DNA of 64,000 bases from Daphnia carinata (lineage: Eukaryota; Arthropoda; Branchiopoda; Diplostraca; Daphniidae). Under the pieces are notes generated by a model, which ran no database searches, was not told the DNA's origin, and was given only the letters and a program-made list of their open reading frames with translations. The stretch covers positions 12,460,971-12,524,970 of the forward strand of contig NC_081333.1 of the NCBI RefSeq assembly GCF_022539665.2, written 5' to 3'. Position numbers and translations under genes: made by a program. This document shows positions 44,827-64,000 of the stretch, piece after piece. How positions within the stretch are numbered: the first letter of the stretch is position 1; each line of letters opens with the position of its first letter.

Positions 44827-47800
44827 TCATTCCTTGGCTTCAAAATATTTGTAGGTTGGATTCTCGTATCCATTGATCTGCATGTTGGCCACATGTCTCT
44901 CCTCTGGCGTCACAGTCTGATCCACCTCAATGAAACCCTAAAAATACAAAAACAAATCAAATAAAACTCGCCTTTAAAAAACATGTTTAACTACGAACCT
45001 GCTGGTGGGGGGAACGAGCATGTCGTCTCTTCAGTAAAACAAGGCCGACAACCATAGCAGCCAAGAGAGCTACTCCGGCGAAAGCCAGGGTAAAGTAAAC
45101 GGAACGGTTCTCGCGATGTCCAGATTCATGGCGAACAGAGAATCCCTACGACAAGACACGGAACAAAATAAAAAGAGATGAATAAGACATGGAGCTACGA
45201 GCTTTTTTTGCGGCTTGTATTACCGCTTCGTTATGGGCAATCTGGTGGTTTTGTGCGTGCGCCACCTTGGGTCGCTCCTGCATATGTTGCACAGCCTGGG
45301 CATCGACGTAAGGAGGCAGATCTTCCTTGGCCTTCTTCTCCTTCATCTTGTCCTTCTTGACAATCTCTTCCTTGATGATTTTAGGCTTGATCTTGTCACC
45401 CATTGGCTGGCGTTGCTTGGGAGTGGCAGTGGATGTCGTCGCTTCTTGTTTGACCATCGAATCGTCCTTGGCCGTCTCCTCAGCGCTAGAGTCCAGTTGG
45501 TTGAGCTTCTTGTTCTTGGATTCCATCTTCCTGCGTTCATCGCGACGGCGTTCGTCTTCCTTGCGAGCCTTATCGGCTTGGCGCTGGCGTTCCTTTTCTA
45601 GAAAAAAGAATGAATAAGTAAATACCAACAGAATCAGGTACATCCAATTTCAAATCAATCCACTTTACCTGCTTGTTTGGCTGCGATTTCAGCCTTGAAG
45701 CTATCGAGAACATCTTCCTCCGAAGTACGGGAGGTCATCAGGAGCGGAGACGGGGTATCGTCTTTCGACCGCAGGGCCAGCAAATAATCCTTCATCAGCG
45801 GCACCACCTTGGCTTGAATGTCGGGGAACCTGAGATCAATAGACAACATGATTGTAATGAATACCCTATTGATCAAACGCCCAAACTAGCCGAGGGAAGG
45901 AAATAAAAATAGGGAAATTGGGTAGGCGTGTCGTCAGGGAAACTCTCGATAAAAAAAAAAATTGGAAGCCTCCATTTATCAAACAACAAAGAAATTAACT
46001 CTACCACGACACGGAAGAAAGAAAAAAATAACCCCACCCAACGTACGAGAAAAAGATGGCGACAATAATGATGGGTGTTGCATTAATAAGTGACAAAGTG
46101 GCAACCGCTGGGGTTTCTAACTAAGAATAATGACGTCAATATACAAGTTAACACGCGACATGTTGTTGATCCCGACGACAATGCCCCGAGAAAGTACACA
46201 GCTGACGGGAAAATCGATCAATACTTTCTCCTCGGGCCACAACAAGAAATTCCCGAACTTTGCTCTCAACGTAAGCATGCCAGCGATAGCGGGCTGGCCT
46301 CAGTCGATATTGCTAAATCATTCCGCTAACTGATGGTCGTGTGAAAGAAAGCATGTCTTTTTCATTTAAAAGGAATGAAAATGTGTTTTACCTATCGAGC
46401 ATCTGGAGACTTTGATTGGTGAGTCTCTCGATGTCATTCAGATGTTGGATGGTGGCATCCTTTTCACGCTGCGCTTGGCTGGGGTTGATGTTAAGCAAAT
46501 GACGGAAATGGCTGATGCTATGGTGGCGGTCTTTGTGTAGAGCACGGAGCAACTTCTCCAGGCACTTCTGGATTCGGTGGGTGTTGGGCGAGTTCTCGTT
46601 CAAAGCATCCGTGTAGCAGGTCATGGCATCGCGTTTCTTCTCATTGATGGCGGCAAGGACGCGCTGTTGGTGAACGGCAGACAACTGGCGTTTCTCCATA
46701 ACATCTTCATCTTCCATCGATTTCACCAATTTCTGGAATCTGTGTGGGGATGAAAACAGATTGAGAACTCGGTATGAAACAAAAAAAAAAATTAAATTCC
46801 CGTACCGGTTCGTCATCTTGTGTTTGAATTCTTCGGCGCCCTTGGCATCAGTGGAATGTAAGTCTTGGTAACGGTCCTCCAACTCGGACCAATCCTTCAT
46901 GATCTGGTGTGACACAACAATTCGTTATACATCAGTCGATCAGTACAATTTTAAATCACTATTTTGACCTTGGTGACACGTTCTCTGTGCCTTTCTTCGA
47001 GACGCTGTTCGGCATCGAGGAAGTCGTCGCGCTCCTTCTTGGGGTTGTAATGAGTCAAATAAGGGTCAGGAGTAGGAGATGGCTTGGGTTTGGGAGTTGT
47101 AGTTGTGGTAGTTGTCGTGGTAGTGGTCGACGTTGTGGTAGAGGTCAAATCATCGTCTTCGGCACTATCGACGTCGTTTTCATCATCCTCGTCGTAGTCA
47201 TCATCATCATCATTGACGTCAATAGTCTTGCTCTTTTTATCGTCCAATTTATCTTCAACGGGAGTTGCGGCCACATCATCGTCATCGTCGACATCATCAT
47301 CGTCATCGTCGTCATCTTCATCTTCATCATCGTCGTCGTCGTCGTCTTTGTCGTCTTTGGACGATTCGGTTTTCAATGATTTGGCAACGGGAGAGACATC
47401 GTCCAAGGTGGCCGCTCTCGGGCAGCAAACAAATTCGACACCGGAGAAGAGGTCGACTCCGCAGGGGAGCAGGATGGCGAAGGATCGGAGTTTGAGATCG
47501 CGAGTCGAACAGGCATTGGCGGCAGTGGCGTTCCATTCATCGTACGACCAGCAACGGCTAGCGTTGTGGACATGGTCAAAGACGCACTGTTCGGGCACGA
47601 GCAGGGCCTCGCTCTGGAATGCTCCTTCTATATAAACAACAGATATGTATTAGAAGAAAAATCCAATCACGCTCGTACAATGTCCTCTATTTCTCTCGAG
47701 AATAGGCAGCGCTCAGCTTGCACATAGCAACGCGTACAAACAAAAAGCTTTTGACACAAGTGATTTCCAAATGCCACATAGACAAAAAAAAAAAAAAAGA

Positions 47801-50800
47801 GATGATTTCTATTATGCCATCGTGATTTATTGGAACCGAGAGTGACCCTTGATCATTTAGCCGGAGAAAAACGGTGAAAGGGTTAGAAAAGAAACGATTT
47901 ATCTGACTTACCGAGACATCGGTAGGGTTTCACCGACTGCGTGGTCTTGCATTTACGGTGGCCGACTTTGCACCAGTTGTCAATCTTGACTGAACGCGGG
48001 GCTTCGACGATGTTGGTGATGTTTCGACCACGGTATGCCTATCGAGAGAAGAAAAGTGCATCTATTATACATGAAACGCAACTTTGTTAGCTACTTTAGA
48101 GAATCGAATTCGTGGCAGTTAAGGATTAACTGCGGAAAATGTGACATGAAAGGTTTTCTTTTTTGGACACATTCGCTATTCAGATAGACAAAGAGGGCGG
48201 ACAATCTTTTTATTTGATTTTCCTAGAAAAGTCGGAAGAAAAAAAAAGGATTCAACAAAAATGGCTCTTTGCAACTAAATACAAGAGATGGGAGCCACGC
48301 GGACGGAAAGAGGAGATTATAATTGATCCAGCTCATGCCTTTCCTTATTACAAAAAGCCTCTTTTTTTTTTTCGACCGCTCCCTTTTCTAGGAGCGAATC
48401 GATCGGGACCTCAGAAAAGCCTAAAAGAATTACTTTTACTGCCTGTCAGTTGCCCTCGCTGCAGTAGCCCACAGGCTGCCTTCTTTCTCAGGCTGTTTCC
48501 GCCACTTCGAGCTCCATTTGGAGAACAAAAAAAAAATGCATATATATAAATAAAACTTAAAAGAAAAGGACAATGCCATTGCGCGGGCTATACATGTCAT
48601 TATTTTCTGGTCATTCGACGCTGACGCCATCGTGAAACAGCGGCCGGCGTCAGCGTTAACTATAGATCTATTCTTCCAGGAGTGACGATTGCTGGATGGA
48701 TTATTCACAAGCACAGTCGCTGACTCACTAGCTCTAATGCGCCTTCTTTGCTACGAGTTTCGTTCGCGATGCTCGAAGAACGATCGTATAAGTAAATCAA
48801 TGTTTCAAAATTTCGAGGACTTCCGTCTCCCACACACACCCAAAATCCGCCCTTTTCAACAAGTTTCGACCGGTGATGTTTTATAATTTAGCGAACCGAG
48901 TTCTTCAAAAACTTGAGCATCTGTAACTAGAGCGGTTCCACCCCTCGTCGTTAGGTTGCTAGGCGACGCCGTCGTGCAGTCCGCCTCAACACACGGGCAA
49001 CTGTCGTCTAGTCTAAGCTCCTTAACCATGTCAGTTTTAGCTCTTCTAACTGCTCCTATTATATTTGGTAAGATACGATGTGGAAAGAAAAGAGAGTCAA
49101 GAATCACTCGTTCGTTCCTCTTTGCCAACGTTTAGCCATCTTTGCCTCCCCACTCCTTCCCCGATATTGGCCGTTGCGGGGTGAACCCCCTTGGCTTGTG
49201 GAACTCATTGATCGAGGCAAACCGAGCGTATGACTCATCGACCGGCGTATATTTATATTCCGGGACGGGCGATAGCGTGCAAACAAGGCACACACACTCG
49301 TCGACTTGTACCAACGAAGGCACTTTGGCTTGGCCGCTTCAATACAAAAGAAAGACGTAGAACGAAAAAAACACTTGAAAACGACAATAAAAATAAAATA
49401 CGTACGCGCAAACAAAAAGGAAAAACCATTAATGGCTGGTACCTTTTGACCTTACTGTTTGGACTTATTTCCCTTAAAATGTAAAGTCCGGATAAGGGAT
49501 ATCGATAATTATCGGATGGATAAACTCTTTCTTTGTTTTGCATTACAAGTCGATTCGTGAAATGAACGTAAAAGGATGATCGTGCATAATAAGAGAAATG
49601 TAGCGGCAGCCTCGAGTGCGCTCGAATAAAAAGAGGAGGGAAAATTGTTGTCGTTAAGGCAAGAATTCGCAAGTAGATGTCGTTGAGATTGAAGCCTACC
49701 TTTTGACCAAAAAAAAAAAAGGATTTGCTTCGTGATCCCGTTCAACTTTTCCATCTGTCCGGAGCAGTGCATCTTAAGCAGACAAGTTGAAGAACAGATT
49801 GAGCATACGCACGTAACGACGGGCTAAGTGAATGACTACTGAACTGCAGGAAACAACGGAGCCATGAAGAAGGGGGGGAAACAAAAAAATGAACAAGTGG
49901 AAGCGCAGCAGAGCAAAGACAGTTGGAGTTGACATCCGACTTGGTCGAATGTCCCCGAAGGAGTCGGACAAAAGAAGGTCACTAAATTGAAAACGGGATT
50001 TATATATTTCCCCGAAAGAAAATGGAGAGATCAAGAAGCTGAAATCGATCCGACCTGGGTTCTTAACGGAGAGAAAGCTAAAACGGATCAATCGTTTCCC
50101 TTCCAATTTTTTCTCCCATTTCGCATTGACGTCTTTCGTCTCTTCTTCCATTTTAACCAATCGATTGGCTCTACTCCAATTGCCCAGGGGAAGTATTTTT
50201 TTAGGGAAAAGCTAAAAAGAAGTGGAGGGAACGTCAACTCAATCGACCACGACAATCGATACAAATGAGGACAACAACAACACGACTGAAAGCAAATCAT
50301 TTGATTAGTTTGTCAAACTAACGTTGGCATTATAGGTCACGTGTTTGCTTTACCTTTCGGCAGAAGTCGAGGATTTCAATCTTGTCTTTCAGACACGAGT
50401 TCTTATTGTCCAAATCAGAGACCCACTTCCCGGTCGAATCCATGTACTGCGGATGAAGCGGGTTGCGAACGTCGCACACGACTGCCACTTGGGGCTCCAC
50501 CTTGATGGGGGCCACATCCGATCCGAATGATCCGGCGACAGCCTGTGTGCACGTCAATAGAAAATGAAGAAAACAAATTACGTCAACAACATCAATAACA
50601 CTGGCAATGAAGGGAACATCAGAAAAAAGTCAATTGCAGGGCCACCTATAAGCAGACTTAGCGGAGTAGGAGGAAATTGCTAGAAGAAAAAAAAAAGGGG
50701 GGAGGACGAGAAAGCACGATATTATTGATTGGTTCTTCGACTCCGTAAAAAGTTTTTTTTTCCCCTTTTCTAGAACATCCACAAAGAGCTCAATCAGTTT

Positions 50801-52902
50801 TGTTTGTGCCTTTCCCCACTGTCTCTTTTAAAAGGGAACCTTTACTTAGTTCTTCGTGTAACTCTTTTCGCTACTTGTGTGTGTGCACGTCATCTTTCGG
50901 TGCTGCAAGCCTGCCAAACTTGTTTACTTGGTGTTTTCCTGGGAAGCTATCGTGACGCTTAATAACGATCGACGTAAGAAAAAAACGGACGGACAAAAAG
51001 CTTTGCCAAATTGGACGACCTCATTTCTTCCTGGAAAACAAAGGCACGAAAATTCATTTGAAACACGGCCCAGCTAAAAAGTATGTTTCAACATAGAGGA
51101 AATAAGTGTCGAATTGCACCAAAAAAAAAAGCCTCTCGGCTGTCGGCCCCTAAAGCATTTCGGATGCCGTACGGAAATGCGACACCTACTCCCCCCTTTT
51201 TTTTCTTTCTTCACCACACAAGGGGTATGTGCGTGTCATGTAGAAAAGAAACAATCAAATGTATGTGCCCATGTCTAGCGGAAATGACTAAAAGCGAGGG
51301 TTGGCTCCCGACCGACTCTCCTACACTCCGAATGTACGCCATCAATCGATCGACCTGGAACTTTTTTTTTTCTGTGTGTCCATGTATACTGGAAGGGCTG
51401 ATTAATATTAGATTGAACTGGAAAGCGGGAGGGCCTGATTAAGCACGGTAACGAGTGCACCCACATACGTGAAGAATACACCTCCAGGTATCCAAAAAGA
51501 ACCTTTATCTTTGATCCCCCTGTAATGAAATTACTTTTACAAAATGAAGGAGAAGAACAGTTATAAAAAAGTCCATAGGAAAACGGAAGAAAAGCTTGCC
51601 TTTTTGCGGAAGTCTCTTAACCTTTTTTTTTTACAGCTGTTCAATTAAGAATAATAGCAGCTGGTGAATAGAAAAGGGGACCCCATTTTTTTCTTTTCCA
51701 GCTGCTTTTTTTTTGGTATGTGTATGGTCCTTTTCTTAAGAAAAATGGGTTTCAAAATGTAATTCTTTTTAACCTTCTTGTAAACTATTTTTTTGCTGAT
51801 GTTCGACAGTTCTTTTGTCACCGAATTGAAATTGAACGACTCAAACGACTGCTGAATGTCTTTTTGCCTTGGTGAACTGATGAGGTCGATCGATTCTTTT
51901 TTGCAACGGACCTCGTCCCCCTTGCGTTTATCTAATGTCTAAATTCTTCAAGTTTAACCGTGAACTTTCGGCTGTCTCCTTTTCTTGTGTACATTTGACA
52001 ATTTGGGAATTTTAGCATAGCTCGAAGCTATGCAACAACAGTGGAATCTCTCTTTTCCTGTTGACTGACGACTTCGTGTTGACGACAGGGCGTGCTAAGG
52101 TCGCGTCGCTGTTGGATTAAGGGAAAACACAAAGCATACACAGTGACAAGGTGAGAAATATGAGATGTTCTGCCAGCCAAGCTGCCTAATCAAAACTCGA
52201 GCCTGATCCCCACCTTCTGTCAGATGAAAGGAAAGAGGGGGAAAAGAAGAAAAGAAACCCAGAGGGGAGGAAAACTGCCTACATACAAAGATACACACAT
52301 GGTGTGGTTTAATCAAACTGATCCATGCAGAGTCATGCACCTCTCTCCACTCCCTTCTGTGTGCAACGGGACCTGCTGATGTTTACTGAGACAATGAGGT
52401 GTAACCAATCTCATGAAAAGCTTCAGAATGGAATGCGCTATCAGCTTTTATGTGACATGAGAGATCTTGACAAAAGTCATGATGGAAGTTCAACCAACAG
52501 CATCAGTTTGGGACCTCTAGCTAGTGGAAAATGTCACCTGAAAAAGAATAGGAAAAGCTTCGAACTAAAAATAAGAAATCAGACAAGAGGAATGAAAGTT
52601 GTCTAGTCGAGTTGCCTGGCTAAGTAACGAATACGCAGGAAAAAGCTTTATGGGATTTCGATAGAGAAAAAGGGGAACCAGGGCGAATGGCGGATAGAGC
52701 AAGTCACACACAGGGCGCGCACACACACACACACCAACACAATCGATTGTTTCTTTCGCATTTATTTCCTGGGAAAGGAAGAAAAGATCATGGAAATCCA
52801 TTTCAAGTTGAAAGGAATTTATACCTCGACGTAGGCTAAAATGTCGTTAACACTGATGGCCGATAAGATGATGGCGATGAAAAACACTCTGTAGTTCCAC
52901 AT
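44827..52902 (-). CDS. Appl: Amyloid precursor protein-like (APP/APPL) type I membrane protein
   Basis: Exons in transcript order are 52902-52825, 50542-50354, 48038-47912, 47627-46969, 46903-46806, 46739-46392, 45829-45669, 45597-45224, 45145-44999 and 44937-44827. All phases agree, giving 763 residues. APP-family proteins are neuronal receptors or adhesion proteins cut by secretases. Visible features are a signal peptide (about 1-23); the E1 growth-factor-like and copper-binding parts ([61 protein letters not shown]); a very acidic Asp-rich tract followed by a Thr-rich tract; the E2 helical region ([19 protein letters not shown] onward); a Lys-rich juxtamembrane stretch; a membrane helix at about 694-716; and a cytoplasmic tail with YENPTY at 751-756, the PTB/endocytosis motif. 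No Kunitz domain is present, as in insect APPL. The exon-4 donor is a weaker GTCAAA. Confidence 0.96.
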
Positions 52903-55900
52903 TTTTGCTGTTTTTTTGCGTCGACGACGGGCGGGGGAACAGAGAACACACCCACACTACGATCGGACTGACTTTCTCGCTGCAGCTGCCTCTTTCTGTC
53001 TGTCTGACGTGTGGACGATGCCAGCTTCGATTTCAATAGCCGCCGTTAAGGGGGCAGCACCGTTGACCTACATAACTGCGCTTGCGCGCGCCACCTTTAA
53101 AAATAATTTAACAAAAGGAAGAAATCATACATAATACTACGTAAGGTGCTGTTGTGTATTCCGTCTGGGATTCTAATAAGGTAAATTGAATAGAAAAAGA
53201 AAAAAGGAAAATTAATAATAACTGGCACTTGTCTGACATTTTTTTCATTTTTCCCGATTCCATTCAAGATTGAAAACTGGATGAAAAGCTGGGATTTAAT
53301 AATATGCAGTCGGGAACCAATTTACTGTTCCGCCAAATGAGTTTTCACGTTCCACGTCCGGCCCCGACTTGTTTCCCCCTTTAGCTATTTCAAATAGGGC
53401 AAAAGGAAAACGAGGTAATTTACTAGATGTGTCAATGCCGTATGTTTTGAAGGTTGCCACAAACTCTTGAAAAAAAAAAAAAAAAAAGTAATGAAAAAGC
53501 TGCATTTTGAGCAAAGACACATCTCCTAAAGCTCATTTGTCGTGACATGCCAACGCAGTTCACGTATTAAAAATAATAATAATAAAACGCCATGGAAAAG
53601 TAATGGCAACCCAGTTGGCGCCATTATCGATCCACAACTTTTGACAGTCGACACACCAATTCTTGATACACACGTTTATATATTCGTAAACACAAGACCC
53701 ATTTGTTTATCTCATCTGTCTCTTATGTCTATTACGTATCACTACCAGGAAAGAAGCTACTAGGGGAAAAGAGACGATAAGGTGGTTGTAGCAACTGTAT
53801 CACCCGTAGTGGATGTGTGTGGTGATCCGGCTGAAGGGTGGAGTCCCTATCGATTTTTTCCCAGCACACATCGTCATGGCGGTTGCACACATGGACTCAT
53901 CGAATGGCCTTGTATAAAAGACGTCTTCTCCTCCCCCCTTTTTTCGCGTGTATCTCGATCGCCCCCATCAATAATTCAAGTGCATTCACAGCTGTTGGCA
54001 TATGGTGAAACCTAAACGACTTACGTGTATACTACACAGCTTTTGCCGATAGGGGATTTTTCTTTTGCCTCTACATACGTGAAATGTATAGAGCTTCACA
54101 TATCCATGTATCCGCCACGTTGTGCAATACACACACAAAAATTGTATAGCAAAGAAAAGGTCATGTTGTATGTGGATGGTTGTCACCACGGGAGAACTCC
54201 TTTTGTGTTTCCCTTTTTGACTGACGCCAGTGATTATGCACGTCGCCTAGGCAACCGAGGACGCGCTATCAAGTCAATAACACATTGGGGCGACGTCTGC
54301 TGTTGGCGACAGCAGTTTGTATAGAACCAGACGTCTTATAAATTAGATATGGTTTTTTTTTTCGTGAAGAAGTGTTTGTTTAACTCCCACTGGTTTACAC
54401 GACTGCACGTTAAATATGCATAAGACGTCGGTATTTTTTTTTTTTTGCAAACGATGGAAAATCTGTGTTCTTTTACAGACGAGTCACAAGTTTTCGCTGA
54501 ACGTACATTGTTGTCCGATGATAGCCACTTTTTGTTGTACTCTTTGAACTAAAAAATTGCCAACTGTTTGTCAGCCAGTGCACGTATAAAACAGTGCATA
54601 GGGGATGAGTTTCGATTGAGGCTGATGTGTACAGAGAACGGCCATTATCGCTACATAGGATCCGTTAGCTATTATAGAGAGGCAAAGTCCCTCACGATTC
54701 ATGGACGGCTGGATTCGATAAGGATACGGTAGCACTTATTGCAACATGACCATTTGCTACCATACATTACGACCACGGAAAAGAGACATCTGAAATTGAC
54801 TATTATACAGCATATTCCGGCAACGTTCTTCTTTTATTCTTGTTTCAATTGTAATCCATTATTAAATAATCGAGTTATTTTTACGACTTTTGAAATTGAA
54901 TTAGGAAGACACCAGCAGGCTATTACAAAGGACTCGTAGTCGGTTCTTTGACCTCACGGACGTTATTTCCAACAGCGATCCACATGCGAAAACTGATAAA
55001 CTCATGATCCATGTGTTATACGCTCTATCTACATGTGGATAATAATGAGGGAAGATAGCCAAGTGCGAGAGGATATCCGAAATTTTGCCACAACGATCTT
55101 GTTGCGGATTACACGGGATTACATGCCCACAATGACAGGACGAACCCTCTGCGGTTAGGATTCTGTGTGTTGCGCAAAGCACTCGATTTTAATTACAGAA
55201 AACAGGGGACGATTACAAGTACCAGTCATCTCATTTCGTGTATTTTATTTCATTTGATTTTCAAATTCTATATATATATATGCACTAGCATTTCAGAGTT
55301 CATTTGCTACACACTTAGTCATCTACTGCGATGTGCGCATTTTATTTGCACAAACTGCTCTCGTGAGCCTGTCGACTGGACTTTACCATATTGTACTTTA
55401 CGCAGGAAGCTTGTTTCAATATACAAGCACTCTGCACTGCTCGATGGGCCAAGGCATACATAATATATTTCTCGCTGAAAGTTCCAGTAAACGAGAGCCA
55501 CCAAGTTGGAAAACACGCCACCCCTGTATGTATCCGCCGTGCGGATGCTGCTGTCTTCCTATCTATTCCCACCTAATCGATATATCCTAAGGGTCCTCTT
55601 TGCTGGCCTTGGTCTTATTCGCTCGTGTCTGTCGCCCGCGATTCCTCCTTTTCTTATCTTTATTCCATCTCCCCCTTTCACAGCCTCCATTCGCTGTGAC
55701 GCATCCGCCCTGGCCTCTCACAGTATCCAGTCAAGCAGAGCTTAAGCGAAGCGCGAAAAACTACAGACGAGGTATATTGCTATATATACTATAATATGCG
55801 CTATGTATTTCAGAATATAAAAGAGGGAGCATAATAAAATGGCCAAAAGTATGGCATCTGCACTTGGGCTTCTTTTGATGTATAAAGCGATCCAGCAGGC

Positions 55901-57327
55901 CGCTGTGTGTCGCAATTAAATTGCGCTGGCGACAATTAAAAAGCATACATTAACATGCCTTTATATAAGTACCTTATAAGAGCTCTCTCGGTCCGTCAAT
56001 TGAATTAAACAAAACTTTTGTGCATTGAAGGAGCGAATAAATTTATATATTTTTTTTAAGGACGGATGTGACGCTGCGTATTCAACTCATGCGCGTGTAT
56101 TTGAATAAGCTTTTAGGTGTGTCGGATAGGGCCATTACTAGTGGCCGCCGCTGAAAGGGTATAGCGGCAAATCGATGGAATCCTTTCAGGACTGCCATCA
56201 GCAGATCGGATGGAATAAATCAAAGAAGGACTTTGATGTTGATTATATTTAAAGCTTCCTCCTACGTGTAGTACTGAAGGATTAGAAAATAAGAGGATTT
56301 CTATTTTTTAATGGAAAAGCTCACGATGTACCTGCGCTAGAAAAGAATAGATAATGACGTTCAATCCGAACGATGACCTGAGCGTTGAAAAAAAAAAAAA
56401 CGTCAATGACGCACACAAGCCAATCGAGTCTTATTATTTTTTTTTCTCTGTTCAGCACATATCCGCTGCGCAGTTTCCGGATATGTGCGGCCGGATGTTA
56501 TTTGCGCAGAGCTACGAAAAAAAAAAATAATGATTCATCTGTGTTAGCATGTAGAACTACTGCATTTAAGAATCAAATAAGAATTTCTTTTGAATAACCT
56601 AAACATATAAGTTTTTTTTTTGTATAGGGCAAGTCTTGTCGTCGTGCAACCAAACGAGGCTCTACACACAGTTGCATTTAAATGTAGCTCTAAATGTTGA
56701 AGAGATCTGTAAGATGAAGAGAAGAGTGAAATAAATAAAACATCTAAAGCGAGACATTAGGATTCCGATCATGCGCACGATCTGTATCGTGTACCAGGTG
56801 GGATGTTTGGATAATGAGGAAGTTAAATGCCGGTTTAATATTGATGTGTATAGCGAACGAAACAAAAGAGCGATCGTATAGACAGCAAACACACGATTCT
56901 TATAGACATAACGAAAATGAGGGGAATATAAGAAAAAAAGGGCCGCCAGGGTTTTAGAGAAACACATACAATGATCATCACACGCAACGTCAAAGCCAAT
57001 CACGAGCAGCACGCACATCAACCAGCAGCTCCGATACTGCAGCCGTCAATTTCCATATCAATTTTTCCCCATCTACTTGTTTTTTCTCTCCACTTCCCTA
57101 TTCTATTCAATCAGAAAAAAAGAAAATGAAAAATAAATAATGGATACCCATCCAGAAAGGGTCAGGTGTCTTTTTCTTAAGGGAACAGCTGGGGGAAAAG
57201 AAAAAGGCATCTTTAAATAACACATGACTTCCCATATTGCCTTTAACGTTAGATAAGAAAAACTTAAACGTATATAAGAATGCATTCAGTCGATTATCGT
57301 GTGATAAGTCTGGTCGATAGACTTTGT
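52903..57327. other. Intergenic between APPL and the CDKL gene
   Basis: The APPL promoter should lie just above 52903; the 5' flank (52910-53090) is relatively GC-rich and has no clear TATA box. A minus-strand open stretch at 53296-53473 preceded by a T-rich acceptor-like tract is unrecognised. The remainder (53.5-57.3 kb) shows only short unsupported frames and simple repeats. Confidence 0.5.
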
Positions 57328-57687
57328 TCATCTTATATTTGTGGACAATAATGGCGTTGCTGTGGATGGCAATGTTCCGGCAGCCAATGAACGCCTCGGT
57401 CCTTTCGTTTTTATTGGGACCGTTAGCTGATGATGATGTGCCACCGCATAACTGGTGCTAGACGCAAACGGCGTACGAATCGTACAATTAGTCGTAGTAC
57501 TTTTGTGATAATGATGCTGCTCGGCTTTATTCTTCGTCTTGCCATGATTATGATGTCCAGCAAGGATGACACTACCGCTCGTGTTGCTGCTACTCTCCGT
57601 CGGATGCGCTGCTGTCCGTCTGCTGCTGCCGTGTGTTGGCTGCTGCGCCGCAACTGGATGATGTTGCCGCACCCCTTGACCGGCTCC
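57328..57687 (-). other. Open, low-complexity extension after the CDKL stop codon
   Basis: Directly after the TGA at 57690-57688 the same frame stays open for 119 codons to TGA at 57330-57328. It encodes a His/Ser/Thr/Gln-rich stretch (for example QHHPVAAQQPTHGSS and TAAHPTESSSNTSGS). The composition resembles the tail of the preceding exon. It could be a read-through extension, an exon tail joined by alternative splicing, or a former C terminus cut off by a new stop. Confidence 0.45.

Positions 57688-64000
<6,313 letters not shown>

Noticed and set aside
45215-45617. Overlapping plus-strand frames at 45.2-45.6 kb
   Set aside because: They are mirror frames of APPL exon 8, whose minus-strand frame has matching splice phases.
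46909-47635. Plus-strand poly-Ser and hydrophobic frames at 46.9-47.6 kb
   Set aside because: They are antisense to the Asp/Thr-rich APPL exon 4; the repeats keep all frames open.
53296-53473. Minus-strand open stretch after a T-rich acceptor-like tract
   Set aside because: It resembles a terminal exon, but no upstream exons or family match were recognised.

Overview
The window is eukaryotic nuclear DNA from an arthropod, most likely a branchiopod crustacean such as Daphnia. This rests on recalled protein similarity and on the gene structure: short GT-AG introns, many T-rich, with large intergenic blocks rich in AT and simple repeats. No search was run, so the species is inferred. There are no operons; each gene is an independent transcription unit, and most were rebuilt here exon by exon with matching splice phases.

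Layout. 1-8.6 kb is a graveyard of broken copies. It holds a damaged partial copy of the CEP164 gene that lies further right, split by an intron-containing fragment of a 4-hydroxybutyrate/acetyl-CoA CoA-transferase gene. A 266-bp repeat with two copies and a decayed MFSD8/CLN7-like transporter follow. 9.3-10.3 kb is a single-exon gene for a 344-residue protein with two related halves, each carrying an Arg-x4-His motif like that of HEPN domains. 11.4-16.6 kb is a complete CEP164 orthologue (WW domain, coiled coils, 1103 aa). 20.8-31.5 kb is a complete MARK/Par-1 kinase (17 coding exons, 884 aa). On the minus strand, 34.1-33.3 kb is DRC8/EFCAB2 (181 aa). 34.8-37.1 kb is a UDP-glycosyltransferase with one apparent frameshift. 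37.1-44.8 kb has no recognisable protein gene but has foldback repeats, a cluster of a TAAGCCCGAC motif and a tRNA-like element. On the minus strand, 52.9-44.8 kb is an amyloid precursor-like protein (APPL, 763 aa, ending in a YENPTY motif). Also on the minus strand, 60.5-57.7 kb is a CDKL1/4-type kinase with one apparent frameshift and a long open extension after its stop. The rest is intergenic.

Function. CEP164, DRC8 and CDKL1/4 all belong to families tied to cilia, and Par-1/MARK and APPL are polarity and neuronal proteins. The genes are not otherwise a linked pathway. The most unusual items are the tandem HEPN-like protein, the nested pseudogene at the left edge, the upstream ORF whose stop overlaps the CEP164 start, and the stop-codon extension of the CDKL gene. 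The two single-base frameshifts both fall in short homopolymers, so assembly error is a live explanation.
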